Shown piece by piece: positions 53,984 to 62,216 of a stretch of DNA of 63,266 bases (position 1 is the first letter of the stretch; every line of letters starts with the position of its first letter). Source of the stretch: Anaerolineales bacterium. Its GTDB lineage: Bacteria; Chloroflexota; Anaerolineae; Anaerolineales; Villigracilaceae. The notes below the pieces were generated by a model that saw nothing but the letters and a program-made list of their open reading frames with translations, did no database searches and was not told the DNA's origin. Location: NCBI GenBank assembly GCA_030680795.1, contig JAUXUL010000038.1, positions 1 through 63,266 on the forward strand. Direction: 5' to 3'. A program made the position numbers and the translations under genes.

Positions 53984-54022
53984 AAAACATCATCCCCTTC
54001 TTAAGGAAGAGGATGATGTTTT
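53984..54022. terminator. bidirectional terminator between convergent genes
   Basis: AAAACATCATCC and GGATGATGTTTT form a 12-bp stem that can extend through most of CCTTCTTAAGGAAGA. A and T runs at both ends fit termination of the HdrD-like gene and of the LCP gene read from the other side. Confidence 0.85.
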
Positions 54023-54039
54023 AACTTTGAACTTTTTAA

Positions 54040-55503
54040 TTATTGTGGAATACTACCCGCAATATCAGAGCCAATCCTGATCTCAATATCCACTGAAGAA
54101 CTTGGGTCGGGGCTGAACTTGATCTGCCTGTTTGAAATACCGAAGACGCCCTGCATCCAGCGCAATGTATAAAGCTTGGGCCCATACAAAATGATAACCG
54201 TTGAACCGTGCGCCTCAGGCGCAGGACCGACCTCGGTCACGTTCATGCCGTAGGATTGGAAGAATGCCCCTGCGCGTTGATCAAGCCCGGGGGTAAAAGT
54301 ACCATCCATGATCCGCACGCGCGCTTCTTCGTCACGCATCAGCGCAGCGGGGTCACCCTGAGCAAGCGGGCTGAGAGGTCCGCTCGAGGTGAAGATCTCA
54401 TCCCGTAAGACACGGATCTTATCCGCAATCGGCTTCATGATGCTGGCATTTTCCCCGCCCAGAATTACATTATCAAATGTAACCATGCTGGTATCGATCA
54501 CACCGGTTTTGATGCTCTCGCGTGAAATATCCTTGCCGAGCACGGCCAGCCTTATGGCATCTTCAAGGGGCATATTGGTATGAATACCATTGGAAAGCTG
54601 TTTATAAAGTGTCGGGGCCTGGGCGATCAATGATGGAAACACCTCCGGGTCGAATATTTTTTTCTGGAGCGCGAAGATCACCTGCTGCTGGCGTTTGGAG
54701 CGATCAGAATCGCCGCCTTCAGTTTTGCGAGTACGGGCGTAAGCCAGCACCTTCCAGCCGCAAAGTTCACGCTCGCCGCCGGGCGTAATCACAACATGAT
54801 CCAGCCCTGAACCAATGGGATCGAGAACAAGGCGCTCCTCAGGCACAACCCTGATACACCCAAGAACATTTACCATATCAATGAAGGTTAAGAAATCAAT
54901 CTGGGCATAATAATGTACTGGCACGCCCAGCAATTGTTCAACAGTTTTCATGGCTAGGCCGGGACCGCCCCCAGGTAGTTGTGCGCCTTCCCCACTCGAA
55001 TAAGCAGTATTGATGCGGCTATAACCAAAACCAGGGATATTCACCCACAAGTCGCGCGGAATGGACAACATACCGGCAGTTTTTGTGAGCGGGTCAATCG
55101 TAAAAAGAATCATGGTATCCGAGCGCGGCGGGCCTTGATTCTCCGCCCAGTCACGCGCATCCAAACCAATAAAGAGAATATTGATACGACTGGCGCCATC
55201 CCAAGCGGGAGGCAGGGCAGATTCGGGGGCGACAATTGGGGTGGGAGGCAAATCCTCCAATGCAATCGGCGTGCCTTCAGGATTGAACCGAGTGAGAGCG
55301 CCCAACCCTCCCTCGCAACCGGCGGGGGGAATCCCGGGTAGATCAGTCAACGCCCAGCAGGCCGTGAAGTTACTAACAAAGATAAACGCGGCAACACTCA
55401 GCGCCACGGTCACTCCCAAAAATATCCACTGCCTAATGGAGGGACGCCCAAGTTTTGGAAATCTAATTTTTTTCAAGAATTCAAATCTATTCATTTTTTT
55501 CAA
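54040..55503 (-). CDS. LytR-CpsA-Psr family wall-polymer transferase
   Basis: 487 residues. Short cytoplasmic basic end, one membrane helix (about residues 26-46) and an extracellular LCP domain with INILFIGLDARD, SDTMILFTIDPLTKTAGMLSIPRDL, INTAYSSG and ARTRKTEGGDSDRSKRQQQV (the Arg/Asp cluster that binds lipid pyrophosphate). A C-terminal LytR_C-like domain (VRIMDGTFTPGLDQRAGAFF) follows. LCP proteins attach glycopolymers to peptidoglycan or protein. Confidence 0.92.
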   Translation of the reverse strand: MKKMNRFEFLKKIRFPKLGRPSIRQWIFLGVTVALSVAAFIFVSNFTACWALTDLPGIPPAGCEGGLGALTRFNPEGTPIALEDLPPTPIVAPESALPPAWDGASRINILFIGLDARDWAENQGPPRSDTMILFTIDPLTKTAGMLSIPRDLWVNIPGFGYSRINTAYSSGEGAQLPGGGPGLAMKTVEQLLGVPVHYYAQIDFLTFIDMVNVLGCIRVVPEERLVLDPIGSGLDHVVITPGGERELCGWKVLAYARTRKTEGGDSDRSKRQQQVIFALQKKIFDPEVFPSLIAQAPTLYKQLSNGIHTNMPLEDAIRLAVLGKDISRESIKTGVIDTSMVTFDNVILGGENASIMKPIADKIRVLRDEIFTSSGPLSPLAQGDPAALMRDEEARVRIMDGTFTPGLDQRAGAFFQSYGMNVTEVGPAPEAHGSTVIILYGPKLYTLRWMQGVFGISNRQIKFSPDPSSSVDIEIRIGSDIAGSIPQ

Positions 55504-55508
55504 AAACC

Positions 55509-56117
55509 TCAGGGTTTAAAATATACCATATCCAACCCAAGTCGTTCCAGGCCTACTTGAGCCCAATACTGCAAGACTGCCGATTCCTCGCCCAGGCAAT
55601 TCATCATGACCGGAATGGCACGATGGTCGCGAATCTCGGAAAGCGTGCGTAAAGCCACGCTCCGCGTGCGGATGGCGGTCGGCGCTTTGTTTCGACCCGG
55701 CTCAACACGAGCGGTCATGACCTGAAGCAGGCTCGGCACCGAGGGGCTTCCTATTTTCACGAGGGCATTGCCTGCCAAACCCGCCGTGAGAGAATCTTCA
55801 TCTGCCAGCGCATGAATCAATGCCTCAACAGCATCTTCGTGTGGATGAGTACACAGGGCCAGCGCGGTAGCGGCACGCACTTCCGGCGCTGAGTCGCTCA
55901 GGAGCGGGAGCAGGTCCACGGTGCGTGCGTGAGGCGAGGCGGCCAGGGCGCGCACTGCCCACCAGCGGGTATCCGCTTCTTCGGCGTGTGTCAAATCCAA
56001 TAATGCTGGGAGCGCCGCCATTCCCAATTCTGTAAGCGCGGGGATGGAATTTTCTGCGCGCGTGTCGTCGCCGCTGGTTAATTCTGCCAGCAGGTTTTGC
56101 ATTTCGACTACGCTCAT
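55509..56117 (-). CDS. HEAT-repeat protein
   Basis: 202 residues from an ATG at 56117 (a second ATG at 56102 is equally likely). About five HEAT-like helical pairs, e.g. ALPALLDLTHAEEADTRWWAVRALAAS, VRAATALALCTHPHEDAVEALIHAL and HRAIPVMMNCLG. HEAT proteins bind partners; some act on phycobilins or as scaffolds. The start lies inside a short GAGCGCAGTCGAAATGAGCG repeat, so the original start may have been changed. It follows the Trm112-like gene. Confidence 0.7.
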   Translation of the reverse strand: MSVVEMQNLLAELTSGDDTRAENSIPALTELGMAALPALLDLTHAEEADTRWWAVRALAASPHARTVDLLPLLSDSAPEVRAATALALCTHPHEDAVEALIHALADEDSLTAGLAGNALVKIGSPSVPSLLQVMTARVEPGRNKAPTAIRTRSVALRTLSEIRDHRAIPVMMNCLGEESAVLQYWAQVGLERLGLDMVYFKP

Positions 56118-56151
56118 TTCGACTGCGCTCAATGCAAGAATGCAAGCATAT

Positions 56152-56370
56152 TTATTTGGCGGGCGGCGGGATGGGAAGTTGATCCTGCGCGGTGCTGATC
56201 CATTTATCCCCTTCGTCAATCAACATCACGGGGATATCATCTACGATCGGGTATTTGCGTCCGCAATCCTGGCAAACGAGCCAGGTGTCTTTGTGCAACA
56301 CCAACATGCCGTCTTTTTCGCGCACGCAATTGGGACATCGTAAAATTTCAAGCAGTTCTGAACTGACCAT
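56152..56370 (-). CDS. Trm112-like zinc protein
   Basis: 72 residues. CPNCVREKDGML and CQDCGRKYPIVDDIPVML form a zinc ribbon as in Trm112/YcaR proteins, with the usual YPI.DDIPVML strand. In other organisms such proteins activate methyltransferases. Preceded by AGGAGAACAC. It is upstream of the HEAT protein gene. Confidence 0.85.
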   Translation of the reverse strand: MVSSELLEILRCPNCVREKDGMLVLHKDTWLVCQDCGRKYPIVDDIPVMLIDEGDKWISTAQDQLPIPPPAK

Positions 56371-56490
56371 GTGTTCTCCTTTTATTCAAGAAAAGATTGT
56401 ACCATGCGAAAATATTTCGGGTTTTTACTGTACTTAAGTTAACTCAAGTTGTTATCTTGATTCTCTGGGCCGCTTTCAACAAGGATTCTT

Positions 56491-56557
56491 AACGCAAAGC
56501 CGCCAAGACGCCAGGATTTAATATTTTTTCTTTGCGACTCTGCGACTTCGCGTTAAA
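56491..56557. repeat. inverted repeat AACGCAAAGCCGCCAAGACGCC
   Basis: TTAACGCAAAGCCGCCAAG and CTCTGCGACTTCGCGTTAAA are partly complementary. It lies in the 221-base gap between VanW and Trm112-like genes, where nothing else was seen. Confidence 0.55.
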
Positions 56558-56591
56558 TTTTGGACGATTTCTGCAAGGCGGTAACTTGGTT

Positions 56592-58463
56592 TTAAGTATT
56601 TGGAGATAAACAAAGCCCTTTCTTTTTGGCCGCCCTTTCAGGGTCTTCCGTGCCGGGACCATACTGACAAACTGCCTGCCAGGGTTGATAGAGTGTCCGG
56701 TATTGATCTGAAAAATAGACCTGCCCGCCGCGCCAGACCGTACGAGTAACGGTAACATCCGCGCCCTGTGCGGCATAATCCACCTGTGAGATCTGGTTCA
56801 CTTTTAATTCAGGATTCTCCTCAAAAAGCGGCGGCGGCGGCGGGACAACATTGGAGGGTCCTGTCGTTTCCCATGTAACACTGCGTCCATCAGATGTGGA
56901 ATAGAACTTCCATGTGATCGAGCTGGCGTTGACATAAGTTTCCATTAATAACCAGTAGGGGGTGTCGTTCTGGAATTTGAAATCCACAAGCGGGAAGTAG
57001 ACGGTGGCGTCCAAGCCTGCGAGGTTAGGGTCAATTGCGCCGCCGACGGTCTTTTCATAATATGAAACACGATAGGCGTGAGAGTATCTTTCAACAACAG
57101 GGAAACCTGCAAAGAACACGGTTCGGAAGAGCGTGGTGCTGACCTGGCACACGCCGCCCCCCACACCTTTGATGGTGCGTCCGCCGTAAATGATGAGGGC
57201 TTCGGCAAAGCCGTTATCAAGGCTGATATCGTCAAGCACACTGCCCATGGAAAAGGTTTCGCCGGGCGCAACAAGCAAACCGTGGTACCGTTCCGCCGCG
57301 GCAGTGATATTTTGAATACGCGCGGCGCTGGAGCCATAAAAATATGTGGTCTGCTCTGCTACAAGTTGGGTGATGCCCAACTCTGCGCCGTTTGCTGTAT
57401 CTGCCACGGCAGGCAGCTGTTCGACAACGGCGAGGGCAACGGTATGTTCGCCTCTTAATAACGAATCATTAATAGCAAGGAGGCTGGCTTCGACATCCAT
57501 GACTCGCCCAATGGCTGAGGCCTGAATAGGTTCGATCTTCCCCGTTCCATCGTTAAAGACGAAGCGGGCATTGGTTGATTGGCGGTCTGCCAAAACTTTC
57601 AGGTCAGCCAAGGAATTGCGCAATGCAACAGGATCAAGCCCAACCTGCATTTCTGTGATACCGCCATTATCAACGATATTCACAGCCAGCATGTTTGCAA
57701 GGACGGGAATATCAAAGGTCCACGGGCCGGGGTCACCCGGGCGGTAATTGGGCAAGGTAATGGTCAATGGCTGGCTGAGGATGCGGCGGGCGGCTTCTGC
57801 CTGCGATGAGACATCCAGAAACCTTGGCGAAGTCTCCTGAATGACCAAGGGCACTTCCCCATCGCGGAAGGACTGCAACTGCGCGCCCAGATAAATTAAA
57901 GTGGCATCCGGATTTAACGAACGCCCCAACCGACCTGGCTCTGAAACGACGTTCGTTCCTTCCACCCGTAAATTTGCCTCTACAACTGACTGGTCAACCT
58001 GTGCAGCAATATTCTGCAAATAGTTGTATGCCACGCGCTGGTCAAAGATCACTACGGGCGGGACATCTGACCCAGGTCCGCGTGCGTTGATCTGCCCGGC
58101 CAGGGCTGTGAAGAGACCACCTTTTCGTCCATGAGCATAAGCGCCCGTGGCGCTGGCAGTGGGGTCGAAGACCATGCCCATTTCTGCGGGAGCGGCAACC
58201 CAAACTCTATCCGCATCGCGGAACAGGATTTTTCCTGCAATGGGATATGACAAGGTTTGACTCAATTTCAGCGCGGCATCGTTGGGGGAAAGGCCGGAAA
58301 GGTCCACTCCTGCCACGGAGACACCGGGAAAAATCCGCCCTGCGTAAGCCAGTTGATAGCCGATCATCCAAACAAGGATAATCGCCAGGAACAATACAAA
58401 TCCGCTGATGAGTATGGCAAGAACCTGCTTGAATAGATTACGATGAGACATTAATGGCTGCAT
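56592..58463 (-). CDS. VanW-family protein with PG-binding domains
   Basis: 623 residues; a start four codons later is also possible. One membrane helix (about residues 12-35), two YoaR/PG_binding_4-like domains (about 45-330), then a VanW domain with GETFSMGSVLDD, GVGGGVCQVSTTLFRTVFFAG and ERYSHAYRVSYY. A short G5-like or terminal beta segment ends the protein. Probably an extracellular cell-wall protein. VanW function is not known. Confidence 0.9.
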   Translation of the reverse strand: MQPLMSHRNLFKQVLAILISGFVLFLAIILVWMIGYQLAYAGRIFPGVSVAGVDLSGLSPNDAALKLSQTLSYPIAGKILFRDADRVWVAAPAEMGMVFDPTASATGAYAHGRKGGLFTALAGQINARGPGSDVPPVVIFDQRVAYNYLQNIAAQVDQSVVEANLRVEGTNVVSEPGRLGRSLNPDATLIYLGAQLQSFRDGEVPLVIQETSPRFLDVSSQAEAARRILSQPLTITLPNYRPGDPGPWTFDIPVLANMLAVNIVDNGGITEMQVGLDPVALRNSLADLKVLADRQSTNARFVFNDGTGKIEPIQASAIGRVMDVEASLLAINDSLLRGEHTVALAVVEQLPAVADTANGAELGITQLVAEQTTYFYGSSAARIQNITAAAERYHGLLVAPGETFSMGSVLDDISLDNGFAEALIIYGGRTIKGVGGGVCQVSTTLFRTVFFAGFPVVERYSHAYRVSYYEKTVGGAIDPNLAGLDATVYFPLVDFKFQNDTPYWLLMETYVNASSITWKFYSTSDGRSVTWETTGPSNVVPPPPPLFEENPELKVNQISQVDYAAQGADVTVTRTVWRGGQVYFSDQYRTLYQPWQAVCQYGPGTEDPERAAKKKGLCLSPNT

Positions 58464-58546
58464 GGAAATGATTATAACGAAAAAACTGATTTTATTTATG
58501 CTGTTTATATAAGTTTTAGATTAGTAACATGACTTGTAGGATGTTG

Positions 58547-58625
58547 TGTCATGCTGAGCGCAGCGAAGCATCTCCAGCACGACAAACCAGATCCTTCGGT
58601 CGCGAAGAGCGCTCCCTCAGGTTGA
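58547..58625. repeat. REP-like palindrome (GTCATGCTGAGCGCAGC family)
   Basis: TGTCATGCTGAGCGCAGCGAAGC, then TCCTTCGGTCGCGAAGAGCG. Same family as the insert in prmA. It lies in the 228-base gap between the divergent VanW and SH3 genes, which should also hold their promoters. Confidence 0.7.
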
Positions 58626-58691
58626 GACCGATGATATGCAACGCACCCGACGTTTGTTTCACGGTACAATCCGGGCTTACCGGAGGAGTAA

Positions 58692-59525
58692 ATGATCGAA
58701 GAACAGATACCCACGGAACCTATGATGGGTAAAAACTTTTTAACATTATTCATTTTGATTCTTTTGCTGACATCCTGCTCCCCCGCTTCACACGCGACCG
58801 TTGAGCCCTTCGATCAAACTCCCCCTGCGGAGACTTCGCAGGACAAGCTTGCTCCTGCAGTTGAAACATTTACAACCGCTGGAACATTGATCCCCTCTCC
58901 CACCACAGCGACATTCACCCCGATCCTACCGACGGTTACATCAACCAGCACGCCGACACCGATTCCATTTGTAGACAATCTGAAAGCCAGCGTCACAGCG
59001 GACTTGCTCAGCTGCCGTTACGGACCTGGGTCTGAATACTTGTTTCTCTTTGCACTCAACAAAGGAGCGAACATCCGCCTGATCGGTCGCGCGGAAGGAA
59101 ATCATTGGGTGCTGGTTGAGAATGAACCTCAAAGATGCTGGGTCAACGCAAATTTTGTGGAAATAAAAGGCGACCTCCAAACGCTCAAACCCATGTACCC
59201 CGATGGATTTAAACTGATCCTCTCACCTTCCTATGCGCCCCCTACTGTTTTGACTGCCGAACGCAAAAGGGATGAGATCACCGTCACCTGGCTGCCTGTC
59301 CCAGTCAGCCGAGGGGACTATGAAGACGACAGTATGTTCCCCTACATGATCGAGGTCTGGCGTTGTGAAAACGGAGAGATCATCTTCGACCCGCTCGTCT
59401 CCAGATTCCCCTTGATCACTTTTGTGGATCAAGCCGGCTGTAACCTTCCGTCACATGGGCGTGTGTTCGTGCAGGAGAAACATGGCTATGCAGGGCCTGC
59501 TGAAATTCCGTGGCCTGCGCCGTAA
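58692..59525 (+). CDS. SH3-domain lipoprotein
   Basis: 277 residues. GGAGGAG precedes the ATG. Lipoprotein signal FLTLFILILLLTSC. A Thr/Pro-rich linker (about residues 30-95) leads to a bacterial SH3-like domain (SVTADLLSCRYGPGSEYLFLFALNKG...RCWVNANFVE) that may bind cell-wall peptides. The C-terminal half has a fibronectin III-like fold (TVLTAERKRDEITVTWLPV). The last 45 residues are duplicated as a fragment at 60600-60737. It borders the integron-like array. Confidence 0.8.
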   Translation: MIEEQIPTEPMMGKNFLTLFILILLLTSCSPASHATVEPFDQTPPAETSQDKLAPAVETFTTAGTLIPSPTTATFTPILPTVTSTSTPTPIPFVDNLKASVTADLLSCRYGPGSEYLFLFALNKGANIRLIGRAEGNHWVLVENEPQRCWVNANFVEIKGDLQTLKPMYPDGFKLILSPSYAPPTVLTAERKRDEITVTWLPVPVSRGDYEDDSMFPYMIEVWRCENGEIIFDPLVSRFPLITFVDQAGCNLPSHGRVFVQEKHGYAGPAEIPWPAP

Positions 59526-59669
59526 TAGAAAGACCTGCGAGTTCTTACATCGTCCCCCTTGGGGAAAGAACTTGGATGTCTGGATGGCTCTTTGCCTAGG
59601 AGTTGAACCTGGAACTTAGCAGGTTTCAGTTCAATTCCCATTGACATACATTTTTTGTTATCTGATCAT

Positions 59670-59867
59670 GACCAACGGTTTGTGTAGCGGACAGTGTGTG
59701 TTTCGACAGGCTCAACAACCAGGCGGGCACTTCGACAGGCTCAGTACAAGCGTGGACAATGCTTGGGAGCAGGACGCGAAGCGGCTCGAAGCCACGCATG
59801 CGCGAAATGCTTGACACGAAGCGTGCGGCACGCGAAGCGCCCCACCACCGTCCACGCTTTGTTAGGC
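59670..59867 (-). repeat. attC-like recombination site 1
   Basis: Ends are GACCAAC (plus strand left) and GTTAGGC (right). Read on the minus strand it starts GCCTAAC, matching the RYYYAAC of integron attC sites. Shared with sites 3 and 4: CAACGGTTTG.GTA, GCGTGGA..ATG.TTGGGAGCAG and a CGAAGCCA segment. Arms around the centre are imperfectly complementary. A CTTCGACAGGCTCA repeat (59700-59752) is inserted in one arm. It lies 22 bases after the higA stop, as expected for a cassette. Confidence 0.6.
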
Positions 59868-59889
59868 GTTTTTTGCCTTGCCTCGCTCT

Positions 59890-60171
59890 TTATGAATTGG
59901 CTAACCTGATTTGAAGATTAGCCCCAACTGCTTCGGCATATCGCCGTATTGTAGAAAGTCTCACATCATCGGCGTGATTTTCGATGCGAGAAATAGCAGA
60001 TTTTTTGGTCCGTAATTTTTGCGCTACTTCATCTTGAGTAAGTCCTGCCGCTTCTCTCGCTTGGCGCAAAATAACACCAATCTTGAAATCGGCATAGCCA
60101 ACTTCATAATTTTCTGCAAATTCTGGGTCACGTTCAGCGCGATTTTGAATATACCTTTTTACATCACTCAT
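59890..60171 (-). CDS. higA: HigA-like antitoxin (XRE helix-turn-helix)
   Basis: 93 residues. The helix-turn-helix lies in GVILRQAREAAGLTQDEVAQKLRTKKSAISRIENHADDVRLSTIRRYAEAVG. It should bind and neutralise the toxin and repress the pair. The start overlaps the toxin stop by four bases (60168-60171); the toxin gene comes first, typical of HigBA. It is a typical cassette-borne toxin-antitoxin pair and lies between attC-like sites 1 and 2. Confidence 0.88.
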   Translation of the reverse strand: MSDVKRYIQNRAERDPEFAENYEVGYADFKIGVILRQAREAAGLTQDEVAQKLRTKKSAISRIENHADDVRLSTIRRYAEAVGANLQIRLANS

Positions 60172-60521
60172 GGCTTTTTTCTCCTTGCCAAATATTCATT
60201 TTTATGGCGAATAGCAAGCGCAATTTCTTGCGAGGGCATCTTTTGCGTTTTCTTGGCAAAACCATTTGTCAAAATCAACAAAGCGCCGCTCTCAAAGAAC
60301 CCGAGCAATCTGAAAATATCATTCCCAAATTGTATGCGGACTTCCCAAATTCCTTCGCTATCACCCAGTTTTTTGAAATATTGGCGAGGAACTGACTCCA
60401 ATTCCTCGATTAATCGCAATACCCATAAAACTTTCTGCGCTTGCTTCCCAGTCAAAGAGTCCAAAAACGCTTCAACTGGACGTTGACCATTGGGGAGGCG
60501 ATAAAAATCTATTGTCCGCAT
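60168..60521 (-). CDS. higB: HigB-like toxin (RelE/ParE superfamily, Gp49 type)
   Basis: 117 residues. PVEAFLDSLTGKQAQKVLWVLRLIEE, LGDSEGIWEVRIQFGNDIFRLLGFFESG and LTNGFAKKTQKMP fit phage Gp49-like/HigB mRNA interferases that cut mRNA on the ribosome. Basic residues in the last 50 positions (K, R, H) are the presumed active site. The first gene of the toxin-antitoxin cassette, starting 63 bases after the end of attC-like site 2. Confidence 0.88.
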   Translation of the reverse strand: MRTIDFYRLPNGQRPVEAFLDSLTGKQAQKVLWVLRLIEELESVPRQYFKKLGDSEGIWEVRIQFGNDIFRLLGFFESGALLILTNGFAKKTQKMPSQEIALAIRHKNEYLARRKKP

Positions 60522-60583
60522 ATCCCCATGTTATCATAAATGTGAACTTGGTACAAAAGAATTTTGTGTGTGCAGAAGAAAAT

Positions 60584-60938
60584 GCCCAACGTTCCGCTTC
60601 CCCCGCTCGTCTCCAGATTCCCCTTTATCACTTTTGTGGATCAAGCCAGCTGTGACGGAACGTCACATGGGCGTGTGTATGTGCAGGAGAAACATGGTTA
60701 CGCGGGGCCTGCTGACATTCCGTGGCCTGCGCGGTGATGGAAAGACATCCGAGTTCTTTGCGAAGCAGTACTCGGAAGCCTGGATGGCTCTTGGACAAGG
60801 ACGTGAACCTAAATCCGCTAGGATCACGTCCTATTGAAGTACATTTTGCAGAGCCAGATCATTATTCCTGGTATGGAATGTGGGCATCAGCCGCCCGCGA
60901 GCGCAGCGAAGCGGGTCGGCTGCACGCGCTGGTTGGGC
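60584..60938 (-). repeat. attC-like site 2 with an internal gene fragment
   Basis: The ends GCCCAAC and GTTGGGC are exact complements and match attC consensus ends. On the minus strand the 5' side reads GCCCAACCAGCGCGTGCAGC, followed by a stable hairpin (GCCGACCCGC ... GCGGGCGGC), very like known attC arms. About 270 bases, including a copy of the end of the SH3 lipoprotein gene, lie between this and the 3' end. It follows the rhodanese gene at 50 bases. Confidence 0.6.
60600..60737 (+). pseudogene. duplicated 3' fragment of the SH3 lipoprotein gene
   Basis: Encodes PLVSRFPFITFVDQASCDGT and SHGRVYVQEKHGYAGPADIPW before a stop, matching the last 45 residues of the gene ending at 59525 with a few changes. 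Similarity continues past the stop to about 60815 (e.g. GCCTGGATGGCTCTT). There is no start or signal. It is a dead copy inside attC-like site 2. Confidence 0.88.
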
Positions 60939-60987
60939 CAGGGCTTTCAGAACGAAGGCGCCGTTCCTGTGACTTCAGTCTAACGAG

Positions 60988-61392
60988 CTATACTTCGCCA
61001 AGCTGCTTGGTTGGGAGTCCTGCATTCTTCCACGCTTGCACTCCCCCTTCCAGAATCCTGACGTCTGTGAAGCCCATATCCTTGAGGAGTTTGCCGCCAA
61101 GCGCTCCCATGGGGCCAAGTATACAGGTTGTGATAATGGGGCGGGAACGATCTTGAAGCTGCGGTTCGCGCCAGTCTTCTGGAACTTCATTGTCCGCTTT
61201 GTAAGTTAAGCTTCCCAAGGATACATTGATTGCCCCAGGGATAGTACCTGTGGCGGCAATGTCGGCGGCATCCTGTACATCAATCACCAGAGTCCTTGGG
61301 TCTTGTTGCATCCGCTCGCGGGCTTCTGCCGCGCTAACGGTCTGTACTTCGGCCAGCGCCTCGGCTACCATTTGGTTGAACGTCTTTGCCAT
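60988..61392 (-). CDS. rhodanese-like sulfurtransferase domain protein
   Basis: 134 residues, a single rhodanese domain. [25 protein letters not shown] is the N-terminal signature (Asp, His replaced by Thr in TGTIPGA) and the active-site loop is [21 protein letters not shown], with Cys in place. [12 protein letters not shown] ends the domain. The loop differs from the usual C.SG.RS form, so the substrate may differ. GGAGAGTAC lies before the ATG. It is the sole gene between attC-like sites 2 and 3. Confidence 0.87.
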   Translation of the reverse strand: MAKTFNQMVAEALAEVQTVSAAEARERMQQDPRTLVIDVQDAADIAATGTIPGAINVSLGSLTYKADNEVPEDWREPQLQDRSRPIITTCILGPMGALGGKLLKDMGFTDVRILEGGVQAWKNAGLPTKQLGEV

Positions 61393-61465
61393 GACTGTAC
61401 TCTCCTTTCTGTGGTCTGTCGGATTGGATCAAACTGGAACGTGGTTGGTCGCACACTACGCCCCG

Positions 61466-61590
61466 GCTCAACGGTTTGCGTAGTGGCGGTGGGGCGGGCG
61501 TGGACAATGTTTGGGAGCAGAAAAAACCCGAAGCCAGAAAAATGCTTGAAAATGCCACAGACTCCCACACATCCACTGCACGCGGTAGGC
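61466..61590 (-). repeat. attC-like recombination site 3
   Basis: 125 bases. Left end GCTCAAC, right end GGTAGGC (minus strand GCCTACC ... GTTGAGC). It shares CAACGGTTTGCGTA, GGGCGTGGA..ATG.TTGGGAGCAGA and CGAAGCCAG with site 4, and the arms are imperfectly complementary. It lies 17 bases after the stop of the 61607 gene and 74 bases before the rhodanese start, as expected between two cassettes. Confidence 0.65.
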
Positions 61591-61606
61591 GGGCACTACA
61601 AAATAA

Positions 61607-62002
61607 TTATGATTTCCTCAACTCTAGACGGTATTCTTCATAAGCCAGTTGGATACTGTCTTGTAAATCGCAAACCTTTTTTGCGATTCGTGATCCAGTA
61701 CGATTTTTCATTCTCCGGAGATTATAGAGAAGACTTCCGTCCTTCTTCCATTCAAGATAATTCATCTGATTTTCATCAAACGGATTATCAATAGTATCGA
61801 ACTGATACTTTGGCTCACGTTTCGTAAGTTCCTTGATTATCCAAGCATAGTCCTTTTGTAGCTCAGGTGGAATATCCTTCGACTGCAGGGTATGAAACTC
61901 ATTGAAGGCCCCCTGCAACCTTGACCTAATATCTCCTTCGCCTATTGCAAGAATCCTTACTGAGGTTGATAGCTTTTCGTGAGCGTAAAGGTATGGAAAC
62001 AT
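61607..62002 (-). CDS. hypothetical cassette protein
   Basis: 131 residues, soluble, mostly helical, charged; N-terminus MFPYLYAHEKLSTSVRILAI, C-terminus rich in Arg/Glu. No family recognised. It is more AT-rich than the core genes, and sits alone between attC-like sites 3 and 4. Position and size fit an integron cassette. Confidence 0.65.
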   Translation of the reverse strand: MFPYLYAHEKLSTSVRILAIGEGDIRSRLQGAFNEFHTLQSKDIPPELQKDYAWIIKELTKREPKYQFDTIDNPFDENQMNYLEWKKDGSLLYNLRRMKNRTGSRIAKKVCDLQDSIQLAYEEYRLELRKS

Positions 62003-62037
62003 AATACGTCTTAGATAATCATAAACATAGGGTGCCT

Positions 62038-62202
62038 GCCCAACGGTTTGCGTAATCGACGGTGGACGGGCGTGGATTCTGCTTGGGAGCAGAAAAAAAC
62101 TCGAAGCCAGTGTCTCGACACAGCTACGCTAGTCGACAACCAAAAAATACTTGAAAACCGCGCAGACTTCCACCCCTTGACAACTGCTACTCATCGGTAG
62201 GC
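62038..62202 (-). repeat. attC-like recombination site 4
   Basis: 165 bases. Left end GCCCAAC, right end GGTAGGC (minus strand GCCTACC ... GTTGGGC). It shares CCAACGGTTTGCGTA, GGGCGTGGATTCTGCTTGGG and TCGAAGCCAGTG with the other sites. A segment GTGTCTCGACACAGC ... CTAGTCGAC looks like an extra small palindrome in the loop. It lies 14 bases after the stop of the 62217 gene. Confidence 0.65.
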
Positions 62203-62216
62203 ACTTTGAAATTTCA

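Noticed and set aside
59590-59650. tRNA-like stretch with GTTCAATTCC
   Set aside because: No acceptor stem, D arm or anticodon arm could be formed around it.
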